Assembly: GCF_032884065.1 (NCBI RefSeq)
Contig: NC_088863.1
Location: 40,395,076-40,459,075 of the forward strand
Length of the DNA stretch: 64,000 nucleotides
From: Artemia franciscana
Taxonomy: Eukaryota; Arthropoda; Branchiopoda; Anostraca; Artemiidae
Direction of reading: 5' to 3'
A program made the position numbers and the translations under genes. Positions 46,959 through 57,818 of this stretch are shown here, one piece after another. The notes under the pieces were generated by a model. It saw only the letters and a list, made by a program, of their open reading frames with translations, was not told the origin of the DNA and searched no databases. Position 1 is the stretch's first letter. Each line of letters starts with the position of its first letter.

Positions 46959-48133
46959 TGAACGTTTTTGAATCAATGCGTGTTTTGATTTTGGCTCTTT
47001 GCAGATGAATAATTAAAACGAAATTTGCATATTGATTTTTTTTGCTAAATGGCTTTCTCATAGTTTTGATCGAATGATTCAGGGAAAAAAGGAGCGGGGG
47101 AGGAAGCCTAGTTGCCCTCCGATTTTTTGGTCACTTAAAAAGGCAACTAGAACTCTTAATTTTTTTACGTATGTTTTTATCAGTAAAAGACATATGTACC
47201 TTACAAATTACCTTACGTAACGAGCTTCTGTAATCTCATGTTTTAATTACGTATATGAAGGGGTTCACCCCCTTGTCAGTACCTCACTCTTTACACTAAA
47301 GCTTAAATTTTGTCCCAATTTCTTAAGAATGACCCCTGAATCACAAAAGCCGTAGAATAAATAGTTGAAATTACTAAAAATACTTTAGCGTAAAGAACGA
47401 GGTATTAGGAGGAGGTCCCCCTGAAAACGTCTGTACACTTCCAAATAACCATTACTATATGTAAGCACTGGTCAAAGATGTAACTTGTGGCCCCTCCCAC
47501 GGGGACTGTGGGGGAGTAAGTCGTCCCCAAAGACATAGTTATAAGGTTTTTTGACAACGTTGAATAAAATGGCTATCTCAGAATTTTGTTCTGGTGACTT
47601 TGGGAAAATAATTAGCATGGGAGGGGGCCTAGGTGCCCTCCAATTTTTTTGGTCACTTAAAAAGGGCACTAGAACTTTTCATTTCCGTTAGAATGAGTTC
47701 TCTCGCAAGATTCTAGGACCACTGGGTCGATACGATAACCCCTGAAAAAAACAAATACAAACAAACAAATAAACACGCATCCGTGATCTGCCTTCTGGCA
47801 AAAAATACAAAATTCCACATTTTTGTAGACAGGAGCTTGAAACTTCTACAATATGGTTCTCTGATACGCTGAATCTGATGGTGTGGTTTTCGTTAGATTC
47901 TATGACTTTTAGGGGGTGTTTCCCCCCTATTTTCTAAAATAAGGCAAATTTTCTCAGGCCCATAACTTTTGATAGGTACGACTAAACTTGATGAAGCTTA
48001 TATATTTAAAATCAGCATTAAAATTCGATTCTTTTGATGTAGCTATTGATATCAAAATTCTATTTTTTAGAGTTTTGGTTTCTATTGAGCCGGGTCGCTC
48101 CTTACTACAGTTCGTTACCACGAACTGTTTGAT
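46655..48133 (-). mobile_element. Family C element, near full length, reverse orientation
   Basis: It begins (left) with palindrome E and ends (right) with GGGTCGCTCCTTACTACAG, the terminal hairpin CAGTTCG-TTACCA-CGAACTG (48108-48127) and TTTGAT. Between them are GGAGGAAGCCTAGTTGCCCTCC, CTGTGGGGGAGTAAGTCG, AGGGCACTAGAACTTTTC, GCATCCGTGATCTGCCTTCTGG and AGGGGGTGTTTCCCCCC, in the reverse of the 28.5-kb order. It lies inside the presumed Shal intron. No coding frame is seen. Confidence 0.8.
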
Positions 48134-48539
48134 ACCTTTTTGTAAAAATTGCTTTGGAGTATTTACACACATGAGGCTAAAATTACAATAGCATTGTCCT
48201 ATAACAAAACCACGTGTTCCGTTTTCCATAATAGCTTCCAGTACTCGTCAGAGGTACATAGAAACCGAGAGGGGAAGGGGATTAGGTTGGAATATCCCCC
48301 TCCCCTACAAAAAAACAACATTAAAAAAAATACTTTTGGGGTCTAGGCTGCCGTTATTTTCTTCTTTGTCATTTTTACGAAGATATTTGCTATAAATGAC
48401 AAATTTAAGGTGCTTTACCACGACATGTATTCATTGCAATACGAATCAAGTTGATAGCAGAGCGTATAGTAGATACATCAAATCAATATAGTAGATACAT
48501 CAAATCAATCAATAATAGTAGAGACATCAAAAGAATCGG
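48134..48539. other. Non-coding, no gene seen
   Basis: Only short frames and a local duplication (TAGTAGATACATCAAATCAATATAG near 48466-48510, repeated twice and once in altered form). Confidence 0.4.
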
Positions 48540-49085
48540 GATTTTATGCTGATTATGCGTTATTTCGGATAAAAGGGGAAAACACGCCCTAAAAGTCACG
48601 TCATCTTAATAAAAATCACATGATCAAATTCAGCGTATCAGAGAACATAATGAAGAGGTTTCAAGCTCCTATCTGCGATTAAATAAAAAAAAACATGTTT
48701 TTTTTAAATCAAAGTAAAAAGCAACATTAAAACTTAAAACGAACAGAAATTACTCCGTATATGAAAGGGGCTTTCCCTCCTCAACGCCCCGCTCTTTACG
48801 CTAAACTTTGACTCTTTCTCTTGACTCTACTTCTTAAAACAGTAAAAAACATTAGTGTAAAGAGCGGGGGGTTGGAGGGAAAGCCCCTTTCATATACGGA
48901 GTATAATGAAAATTAGAATTTTAAAGAATTGGAATAAAAATCAAACACTAGCGTAAAGAGCGAGGTATTGACGTGGGGTCGAATCCCCTAATATACGTAA
49001 TAAGATCTGTTCGTTTTAATTTTTAATGTTGCTCCTTAATTTCAGTCGAAAAAACTTGTTTTTTATTTATTTAATTGCTGAAAAG
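48540..49085. mobile_element. Rearranged C/E composite
   Basis: 48540-48675 matches the left part of a forward C element (CACGCCCTAAAAGTCA, GATCAAATTCAGCGTATCAG, TTTCAAGCTCCTATCTG). It is fused directly to palindrome E copy 3 (48677-48903), whose arms share GGGGCTTTCCCTCC. The right arm is cut short at 48903. A second C-type foldback arm follows (AAACACTAGCGTAAAGAGCGAGGTATTG...GTTCGTTTTAATTTTTAATGTTGCTCC). The loop of E lies in the orientation expected for a reverse element, opposite to the adjoining forward C piece. Confidence 0.65.
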
Positions 49086-49945
49086 AACTAATCAAAGCTC
49101 TTCAATTTTTATAATTTTCAATTCTTAAAACTTTCAGCAATTTTGGATTTGTCAGCTTATTAACTAGAAAACGCTTAACATTTTTGTTGTTTTCAATAAA
49201 GTTTAATTGATATTTTGGCCTTTAGAAGGCTTGGAGGGGAGGAGGTTTTGGATCTCCTCCTGTTTTTGGTAACTTTGGTTAGTTTTAACTTTCACACATT
49301 ATAATTTTTGCTGGTTTTGCGTCTCATTTATTCATTGGTAGTAAATTCTGTTCATTCTAAGTTTGATTTATAATTTGAATTTATTCCTAATTGTTCTTGG
49401 TTTATTGTAACTCTTTACTTGTTCTAAAAAAACTTCTTTTTGGAGAAAATATTTTAAAATTAATTTCTGCATATTCTAGTTGACATTTTTCTATTGATTA
49501 ATAGAAAGGACTAGTTGTAAGGTTTTGCTGTAAAGTTTTTTTTCTTTTTTTTCTTTTTTCTTAGGAGTTACGATTTTAGCTTGTAATCTATGTTTTGTAC
49601 AAAATGTTACAACAAATTTTAATAGCAATTTTACTGTTGAGCTTTGTATTGATGGGTAGTGGGAATCCTATTCACATAAATGGATGTAAAACCTTATAAT
49701 TTTTGGTCTTCTATAGGGGCGAAGCCATCCTGATTCCAATCATGTTACTAATTTTTACACAGACTAAGATTGATCGACTATCTAATTATAAGAATCTTAA
49801 AGAGTTATCTCTTGCTTGAATTACTTGTTTTTAAATGAATACGTTTTTAGCTTTTTTTTATCAAAGAGGTTCTGTCTCATTGTTTAAAAATAAAAAATAA
49901 AATAGGATATCGGGAGTGAATGCAACCATATTCGTTAACGATTGA
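49086..49945. other. Non-coding; faint family A remnants
   Basis: No gene seen. GTTTTGCGTCTCATTTATTCATTGGTAGTAAATTC near 49312 and TTCTAAGTTTGATTTATAATTTG resemble the family A foldback arm. Confidence 0.4.
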
Positions 49946-51290
49946 GGTTCCTTTGTTTCTGAAATTTCAATTGCCCTCCAACACTCTTGAATCTTAAAAG
50001 GACACTATAATTTCCGATTTCTAATCAGTTGAGCCCATCCGACCCGAAATTTATACGACCATCCATACCATGAAAACCTTATATGCCCGTGGCTAAAGTT
50101 ATAACCTTTGATCCAGGGATCTGATAAGCTGTTCCAACCCTGGAAGCATTGTTATATGTCGTTTAGACTATTTTGAACAAGATGGCTATTTCACAATCAA
50201 ATGGATTTGGGGAAAAGAGGACGTGAGGGGGCCTAGTTGCCCTCTGATTGACTTGAATCTTAGAAACTCCACTAGTCCTTCTGATTTCCAATCCAACGAT
50301 CCCCATCCAATGTTTGTACTACCAACCATTCCATAAAAACAATATATACCCCCGAGGTATAACTTACAGCCTTTACCCTGAGGGCTGTGGTGGGGTTGTC
50401 ATCCTCAAAGACATAATAACTGAGCATTTCAACTATGCTGAACAACATTGCTGTCTCAAAATTTCGATTGGATGTATTTAAGAAAATGATTCGAGTAGAG
50501 GTGGGGGGGGTAGCTGCCCTCCAATGTTCTTTGTATATTAAAAAGGGACTAAAAATTTCAACTCCCAATTGAATGAGCCCCTTTTGAAATTTATACAACC
50601 ACCATTCCCCTAAAACCTTAAATGCATCTGGGACATAACCTTCAGGCCTCACCCTGAGGACTGTGGGGAGTTTGTCAAATTCTAAGACCTAATTTTTGTA
50701 ACTTCCAACTACGCTCAACAAAATAATTATTTCAAAATTTTGATCAGATGTGTTTGGAGAAATGATGTGCACGGGAGGGGGGTTACCCTCTAATTACTTT
50801 GCCTCTCAAAAAAAGCAATAGAATTTCTGATTAATAACCCAATGAACATCCTCCAAGGTTTTTAAAACCACCTATCTATATGCCCCCAGGGCATAACTTA
50901 AAAACATTGCCCTGAGGGCTGTTGAGGGGTTGTCATCTTCAAAGACACTTTTTCAAGACCTTTCAGCTGCGCTGAACAAAATGGATATCTTGACATTTTG
51001 ATTGGATGTATTTTAGAAAATGATGGGCATAGGGGCCTGTTTGCCCTCCAATTACTTTTGGCTATTAAAAAGGGCACTAGCCCATTCAATTTCCAATTGA
51101 ACTAGCCCTTCTCGAAGTTTCTACTACAACTCATTCTATACGAAGTGTCTTGGTCTAAAAAACAAGCAAAAAAATTACAATAAATAATACATTGTGTCCT
51201 CATCGCTCTTTACTTAGGCAGTTCCATTGCACTACCTATGATAAGGCGAATGAAAATTGCTAAAACTTCCAAGAATTGATATGATTTTAT
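49946..51290 (+). repeat. Family B array: five 270-bp modules with a hairpin tail
   Basis: The TGCCCTCCAAT-like point recurs near 49972, 50240, 50514, 50786 and 51042, spacings 268, 274, 272 and 256. Each unit also has AAAAAGGGCACTAG, TTTCCAATTGAATGAGCCC, a CCTTATATGCCCC phrase, CATAACTTACAGCC, CCCTGAGGGCTGTGGGGG and GGATGTATTTAAGAAAATGAT. The array ends with TTACTTAGGCAGTTCCATTGCACTACCTATGATAAGGC (a weak hairpin at 51214-51250). Confidence 0.8.
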
Positions 51291-52645
51291 ATTACGAGCC
51301 TGAAAATTTACGAGCCTGAGAAAATTTACGTTAATTTAGAAAATAGAGGGAAAGACCCCCTAAAAGTCATAGAATCTTAACGAAAATCACACCATCAGAT
51401 TCAGCGTATCAGAGAACCCTATTGTAGAAGTTTCAAGCTCCTATCTACAAAAATGTGGAATTTTGTAATTTTTGCCAGAAGGCAGATCACGGATGCGTGT
51501 TTATTTGTTTGTTTGTTTCTTTGGTGTTTTTTCCCCAGGGGTGATCGTATCGACCCAGTTGTCCTAGAATGTTGTGAGAGGGCTCATTCTAACGGAAATG
51601 AAAATTTCTAGTGCCCTTTTTAGTGACCAAAAAAATTGGAGGGCACCTAGGCCCCCTCTCACGCTAATTATTTTCCCAAAGTCAACGGATTAAAATTCTG
51701 TGATAGCCATTTTATTCAGCGTAGTCGAACAACCTTATAACTGTGTCTTTGGGGAAGACTTACTCCCCCACAGTCCCCGTGGGAGGGGCTACAAGTTACA
51801 AACTTTGACCAGTGCTTAGATACAGTAATGGTTATTGGGAAGTGTACAGGCCTTTTCAGGAGGATCTTTTGGTTAGGAGCAGAGGTTGAGAAGAGGGGGA
51901 TATGCTGGGGGAACTTTCCATTGAGGAATTTGTCATGTGGGAAGAAAATTTCCATGAAGGGAGCGCAGGATTTACAAGCATTACTTAAAAAAAAACAATG
52001 AAAAATAAATATGAAAACGTTTTTTTTTAGCTGGAAGTAAGGAGCAGCATTAAAACTTAAAACAAACAGAAATTATTACCCATGTAAGGGGCTCACCTCC
52101 TCCTAATACCTCGCTCTTTACGCTAAAGTATTTTTAGTAATTTCAACTATTTATTCTACGGCTTTTGTGATTCAGGGGTCATTTTTATGAATTGGGACAA
52201 AATTTAAGCTTTAGTGTAAAGAGCGAGGTACTGACGAAGGGGCGAACCCCCTCATGTATGTAATAAAAACATGAGAATACAAAAGTTCTTTACGTAAGCT
52301 AATTTATAAGTTACGTATATCTTTTACTAATAAAAAGATTCGTAAAAATTAAAAGTTCTAATTACCTTTTTAATTAACCGAAAATCGGAGGGCAACTAGG
52401 CTTCCTCCCCCGCTCTTTTTTTCTCAAAATCATTTGATCAAAATTATCAGAAAGCCATGTGCTTTTAGGGGGTGTTTCCCTCTATTTTCTAAATTAACGC
52501 AAATTTTTTCAGGCTCGTAACTTTTGATGGGTAAGACTAAACTTGAAGAAACTTATATATACTATTATATATACTATTATATTATTATATATACTATTGA
52601 ATCGGGTCACACCTTACTACAGTTCGTTACCACGAACTGTTTGAT
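51291..52645 (+). mobile_element. Family C element, forward, with its left end inverted at the right end
   Basis: 51297-52460 follows the forward C order: AGACCCCCTAAAAGTCATAG, ACCATCAGATTCAGCG, GATCACGGATGCGTG, GAGAGGGCTCATTC, AGGCCCCCTCTCACGC, CTTACTCCCCCACAG, the first foldback at 52030-52270 and GGAGGGCAACTAGGCTTCC. The normal first 200 bp and palindrome E are missing. Instead 52461-52645 is the normal left end in reverse: TTTTAGGGGGTGTTTCCC, then AACTTTTGATGGG, TCGGGTCACACCTTACTACAG, hairpin 52620-52639 and TTTGAT. Confidence 0.75.
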
Positions 52646-52779
52646 CTTGGTTTCGGTAATCATGTTAGGACAAATAAAAACACAATGCTTGAAATAAATA
52701 TCATTTTTAGCAAAGCACAAAAGACCTTCTGATCTTCTGATCCGACCTTCTGGTTGACAAAGCTTAATCCTGTTTATGT

Positions 52780-53465
52780 CAAATCTTAGATGCCCCCGGG
52801 GCATAACTTTGAACCCTTGGCCTGAGACATAGTTTTTCTCCACCTTTGAGCTACGCTGAACAAAAGGGTGATCTCAAACTTTTGATTGGATGTGTTTGGA
52901 GAAATAAGGGTTTGGGGGTGGCTATTTGTCCTCCAATTACTCTGACTCTTAGAAACGGCACTGGAATTTCTGCTTACCAATCTAATGAACCCCCTCCGAG
53001 GTTGATACGACCACACTTTTTAGAAAGATTTTATATGACCCCTGGGCATAACTTAAAATCTTGCTCTGAGGGCTACAGGGGGGAGGGGTTGTCATCCTCT
53101 GAGAAATAGTTTGCTGAGATTTTGTCTACACTGAAAAATGATTAACTCAGAATTTTGATTGGATGTGTTTGGAGAAAGGATGCGCTTGGGTTGCCCTCCA
53201 ATCACTTCCGACTCTTAAAAAGATCACTAGCCTTTTTAACTTCAGTCGAAGGAGCCCTTTTCGAAGTTTCTACGACTACTCCTTCTATTAGAAGTGCCCT
53301 GGTCTAAAACACAAAACAAAAATAAATAAATAAATATATAATATATTGTGCCTAAGTTGCTCATTACTTAGGCAGCGCTATTGTGCTGCCTATGATAAGG
53401 CTTATAAATCTAAAATTGCTGAAACTCTAGAAAATTGATATGATTTTTTAAAATAAATATTGAGT
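52780..53465 (+). repeat. Family B array: about two modules with a hairpin tail
   Basis: Unit points lie near 52927 and 53191 (spacing 264), with CCCCGGGGCATAACTT, CTACGCTGAACAAAAGGG and GGATGTGTTTGGAGAAA. The tail has the perfect hairpin TAGGCAGC-GCTATTGT-GCTGCCTA (53370-53393), then TGATAAGGC. The tail matches that of the 50-51 kb array. Confidence 0.75.
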
Positions 53466-54193
53466 CTTTGATTGGTTTATTTCAGTAATCTCGGTTTCAG
53501 TAATCATGTTGTGACATATAAAAACACACTGCTTGAAATAAAGGTTATTTTTAGCAAAGCACAAAAGACTTTATGACCTTTCCAAGCCTTGGAAGCGGGG
53601 AGGTGACAGAGCTTTTTCCTTTTTAGCGTAATTTTTGCTCGTTTTATGTTTGACTTGATTCTTTATTATAATATCTGTTCATTTTGGGTCTCATTTATTC
53701 ATCGATAGTGCTTCCTGCTGGTGTTTTTTTTTCTTTTTTTTTATCACCCTTTACTTTTCCCCGAAATCTTTTTCCAGAAAAAGGCTATTTTAAATTAAAA
53801 ATGACTACTACTAGTAATAAGAGATATTGAGAGAGAGAATCAGCGAGAGACTAAATTAAAGACATTGGCGTCCAAACTTTTTGTCAAATCCCACTTCTAT
53901 AACAAGGAATAGATTTCTAGTATTTTCTTTTTATTTACTGATAAGCGTTAAAAAAGATGACGTCAAATCATCCCAGGTTACAAAAAGCAGGAGTGTATAG
54001 ATAAGTTTACCTTATGTATTCTCAATTCGTTTTAGTGGGCAGAGTAGACTTTTTCTAATACATCTAGCGACACAAAAGTTTCTAATGGTAGTAACAGTAC
54101 AGATTATCTATGAAAAATGAAATTTCACCAGAAACAAATCTGGTTGCACTAATTCTTGGTGTTCTATCCTTAGTTCATACTTTAGACGATAAT
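53466..54193. other. Non-coding; family A scrap at 53630-53720
   Basis: No gene seen. GTAATTTTTGCTCGTTTTATGTTTGACTTG and GGGTCTCATTTATTCATCGATAG belong to the A foldback arm. Confidence 0.4.
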
Positions 54194-54421
54194 TAACAGT
54201 TCAAATAGGGATTAATCCTTTGATTAGACAATAAAAAAAAAAAAAAAAAACAACAACTGAAAATCTTGGTCACACATACAGCAACCGTCATTAGCAAATA
54301 TACGGCATCAGTAGTATATCTGCTGATGGTAGCCACTGTATATGTGGTTGAAATATTTAGAGTTTTTTGTCATTGTTTTTTCACTGTCTAATAAAAGGAT
54401 TTATTCCTATTTGAACTGTTA
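54194..54421. mobile_element. MITE of Tc1/mariner type, 224 bp, TA target duplication
   Basis: The left terminus ACAGTTCAAATAGG (54196) and the right terminus CCTATTTGAACTGT (ending 54419) begin inverted repeats about 36-38 bp long. The arms continue as ATTAATCCTTTGATTAGACA against TGTCTAATAAAAGGATTTAT. The element is flanked by TA on both sides (54194-54195, 54420-54421). It has no coding capacity and carries an internal A tract (54233-54250). The TA duplication and terminal repeats fit a non-autonomous Tc1/mariner element. Confidence 0.85.
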
Positions 54422-54439
54422 TTTTCATCATGAAACGGC

Positions 54440-54568
54440 AGTGTCTTCAATGGCGCGTAACTAATATGGCGCGTTACGTCTTACGCGCACGGGGGAGCTT
54501 GGGGAGGCGCGAAGCGCCCCCACCAACTAGGTGTTGGTGTGGCGCGAAGTGCCTCACCAACACCTAGT
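54440..54568. mobile_element. GC-rich double hairpin, Helitron 3'-end-like
   Basis: A CpG-rich island in AT-rich DNA contains two successive stem-loops, GGCGC-GAA-GCGCC (54506-54518) and GGCGC-GAA-GTGCC (54541-54553). Each is followed 8-10 nt later by CTAG (54527-54530 and 54563-54566). The second is also enclosed in a perfect 14-bp inverted repeat, ACTAGGTGTTGGTG / CACCAACACCTAGT (54526-54539, 54555-54568). A short hairpin followed by CTRR is the 3' signature of Helitrons. No clear 5' end is visible. Confidence 0.4.
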
Positions 54569-54817
54569 ATAACATAGTAATATGCTTATTTGAAATTATC
54601 ACACATTATCTGTCTATGATGTAGAATGACGGGGCTTAGTGTGGCTTTAGCCATGCAGAAGACCAACAACTATGCTGATTTGCAATCCATTTAGTTAAAT
54701 AATATATCTGCTACCGATCAACTACTAGCAAAAATCATTCTTTTTGGCCCCATGCAAGAATTATACGCAGCTTAACAAAATGGGATGACATATTCATCCA
54801 TCTAGCCTGTGATCCAA
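54569..54817. other. Non-coding, no gene seen
   Basis: Short intergenic or intronic spacer between the GC-rich hairpins and the next C element. Confidence 0.4.
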
Positions 54818-56477
54818 ATCAAACAGTTAGTGGTAACGAACTATAGTAAGGAGCGACTCTTTTCAATAGTAAACGAAACTCTAAAAAACGGAATTTTGAA
54901 ACTAAAAGATAAATTAAAAGATTCGGATTTTTATGCTTTGTCGTCAAAAGTTACAAGCATGAGAAATTTGCCTTATTTCGGAAAATAGGGGGAACACCCC
55001 TAAAAGTCATAGAATTAACGAAAATCACACCATCGTATTCAGCGTATCAGAGAACCCTATTGCAAACGTTTCAAACTCTTATCTACAAAAATGGGGAACT
55101 TCGTATATTTTGCCAGAAGACCGATCACGGGTGCGTGTTTATTTGTTGTTTTTTTTTTCTTTTCCCCAGGGGTCATTGTATCGACAAAGTGGTCCTGGAT
55201 TGTCGCAAAAGGGCTCATTCTAACGGAAATGAAAAGTTCTAGTGTCAGTTTTAAGTGACCAAAAAAACTGGAGGGCACCTAGGCCCCCTCCCACGCTCAT
55301 TTTTTCCCAAAGTCAACGGTTTAAAATTTTGAGATAGCCATTTTGTTCAAAATAAACGACAACCAGAATAACTATGTCTTTGGGGATAACTTACTCCCCC
55401 ACTGTCCTCAGGGGAGGGGCTGCAATTTACAAACTTTGACCAGTGTTTACATACAGTAATGGTTATTGGGAAGTGTACAGACGTTTTCAGGGGAATTTTT
55501 TTGTTTGGGGGGGGGGGGTGAGAGGAGGGGGATATGTGGGAGGAATATGTCATGGGGGAGGAGAAATCCAATGAAGGGGGCGCAGGATTTCCTAGCATTA
55601 CTATAAAAATAATACAAAGAAAAAACAAACATGAAAAAGTTCTTCCAATTGAAAGTAAGGAGTAGCATTAAAACTTAAAACGAAACAGATATTATTACGC
55701 ATATTAGGGGCTCTTCTCCTCCTAAATACCTCGCTCTTTATGCTAAAGTATTTTTAGTAGTTTCAACTATTTATTCTACGGAATTTCTGATTCAGGGGTC
55801 ATTCTTAAAGAATTGGGACAAAACTTAAGCTTTAGCGTAAAGAGCGAGGTATTAACGAGGGGACAAACCCCCTCATATACATAATAGAAATATGAGAATA
55901 TAGAACTTCGTTACGTAAGTCAATTCTTAAGTTACGTATATTTTTTTACTAGTAAGAATGCTGGTTAAAAATTAAAAGTTCTAGTTGTCTTTTTAAGTAG
56001 CCGAAAAATTGGAGGGCAGCTAGGCCTCCTTCCCCACCCCTTATCTCTAAAAATCGTTTGATCAAAACTAAGAGAAATCCATTTAGCCAAAAAATGATTA
56101 AATATACAAAGTTCATTTTAATAATTTATGTGCGGAGCGCCAAAATCAAACATGCATTAATTCAAAAACGTTAAGAATTTAAATAAAAAAAACTAGTCTT
56201 TTAACTGAAAGTAAGGAGCGACATTAAAACTTAAAACGAACAGAAATTACTCTGTGTATGAAAGGGGATGTTCCCTTTTCAACGACCCACTCTTTACGCT
56301 AAAGTTTTTTTACTGTTTAATAAAGTAGAATTGAGAGAAAGAGTCAAACTTTAGCCCAAAGAGCGGGACATTGAGAAGGGAACATCCCCTTTCATAAACG
56401 GAGTAATTTCTGTTCATTTTAAGTTTAATGTCGCTCCTTCCTTTAAGTTAAAAAAAAACAGTTTTTTTATTTAATTT
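54818..56477 (+). mobile_element. Family C element, near full length, forward
   Basis: It starts ATCAAACAGTTAGTGGTAACGAACTA, TAGTAAGGAGCGAC, and proceeds through ACACCCCTAAAAGTCATAG, GATCACGGGTGCGTG, CAGGGGTCATTGTATCGAC, AGGCCCCCTCCCACGCTC and CTTACTCCCCCACTG. A first foldback (55650-55900) follows and it ends with palindrome E copy 4 (56176-56477). Its 1.66-kb length and order agree with the copies at 28.5 and 46.7 kb. No coding frame is seen. Confidence 0.8.
56176..56477. repeat. Palindrome E, copy 4
   Basis: Both arms carry the copy-specific string GGGGATGTTCCCTT and meet at a loop (about 56307-56345, TTAATAAAGTAGAATTGAGAGAAAGAG). The loop polarity equals that of copy 1, as expected for a forward element. 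Confidence 0.9.
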
Positions 56478-57785
56478 CCTATAGGAACCGTGAAAATTTG
56501 GTCCTTACTGCTGTCTAGTAACAAGCTGAGATCGATGAACTAGAAAAAAAAAAAGAGAAACAGAACTAACCGAGGTGTTATTCTTGCACCACAACAAAAA
56601 GTAGCTAAAAAAAAACCATTGTTTTTCTTCTGATTAAATTTTAAACTATTACATGAAGTTTCATCCTTGAGACATTTCAAAGCGTCATAGCACAAATCGA
56701 TACCTGCTATTCAGTAAAATTCCATTGCAATTGTGGACAGAATGTTTTAATCTGGTAGGTTAGGACATGCTCCTGCGACAATTTTCACTTCTTGACATAA
56801 ATTGATCCTTTGTTCTCTTTGCCAAGAAATCCTGGTCAGTTTGTCTGGGAAATCTATTCCCTCTTTTCTCCTTTGGTTAATCTCCTGTATGCAAGTCTAA
56901 CTGTTTTTTTTTTCTTTGTGTTTGCATTGTCTGTCACCAAATTATGATTTATATTGACTGGATCGAGTGAGTAAACTGGCAAGATTTCACTAATTTTACA
57001 ATCCTGGCTGCTGGTTATGACAAATCCATAGAGAGATGCAGCAATTAAATTTTCACTATTTGAGCCTACTACCTACTTCATATATTTTCTTGATATTTTT
57101 CATTGATATTTTTTTTTAAATTTATAATTTTGAAAGAAGTTATCAACAGAGCCTGCCTTACAACAGGCATAAAAAAATAAAATGTGTCAGACTGTCCTGT
57201 GGAAATTAACAAGCTACTGACTAAATCTGTCTCATTTAGCTTCAGGTACCTGTTGTTTAATGTCAAATAATTGTTTTCAGACCATAAGATTGGTTATTGG
57301 TAATGAGTTACTGATACTGGTAATTATACAGGCAGATTATTATTTTTGCCAGTACACAAAAAAAGGTAAAAATTTTACCGATGAACTTAAATATTCTCGT
57401 GAAACAGGAATCAAAACCTGGCAGCTGGTTTTAATTCAATACTTTCCGTATAGATCTAACCTATAATTTATTACAGCTTCACATAAAGTATGCTAAAATG
57501 ACATTTCTTATGGAAAATAATTTTTGATATTTTTATAACAAAACTTTTTTTTAACCTAGTGTTTCTTAAAGATACATAGGATAGTATTGCGACAGATCAA
57601 TTTGCCAGTGTAAAATGTCGGTAAAGTAAACATCGACGGCAGCAATTCAGCCGTCCATTGTGACTTCAATAAACGTACGAAAAAATAAATCATGGTTTAT
57701 TTTAACGCCTACACCGAGATGGTGGTATGCATATGGAACTAAATGGAAGCGGACACATTCGATGTTTGTTCGTTTTGTTTTTGTT

Positions 57786-57818
<33 letters not shown>

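Noticed and set aside
48975..48988. GGGGTCGAATCCCC resembling a tRNA T-arm/B box
   Set aside because: It is part of the C-element foldback; sister copies (52232-52252, 55856-55874) have different bases there and no cloverleaf can be drawn.
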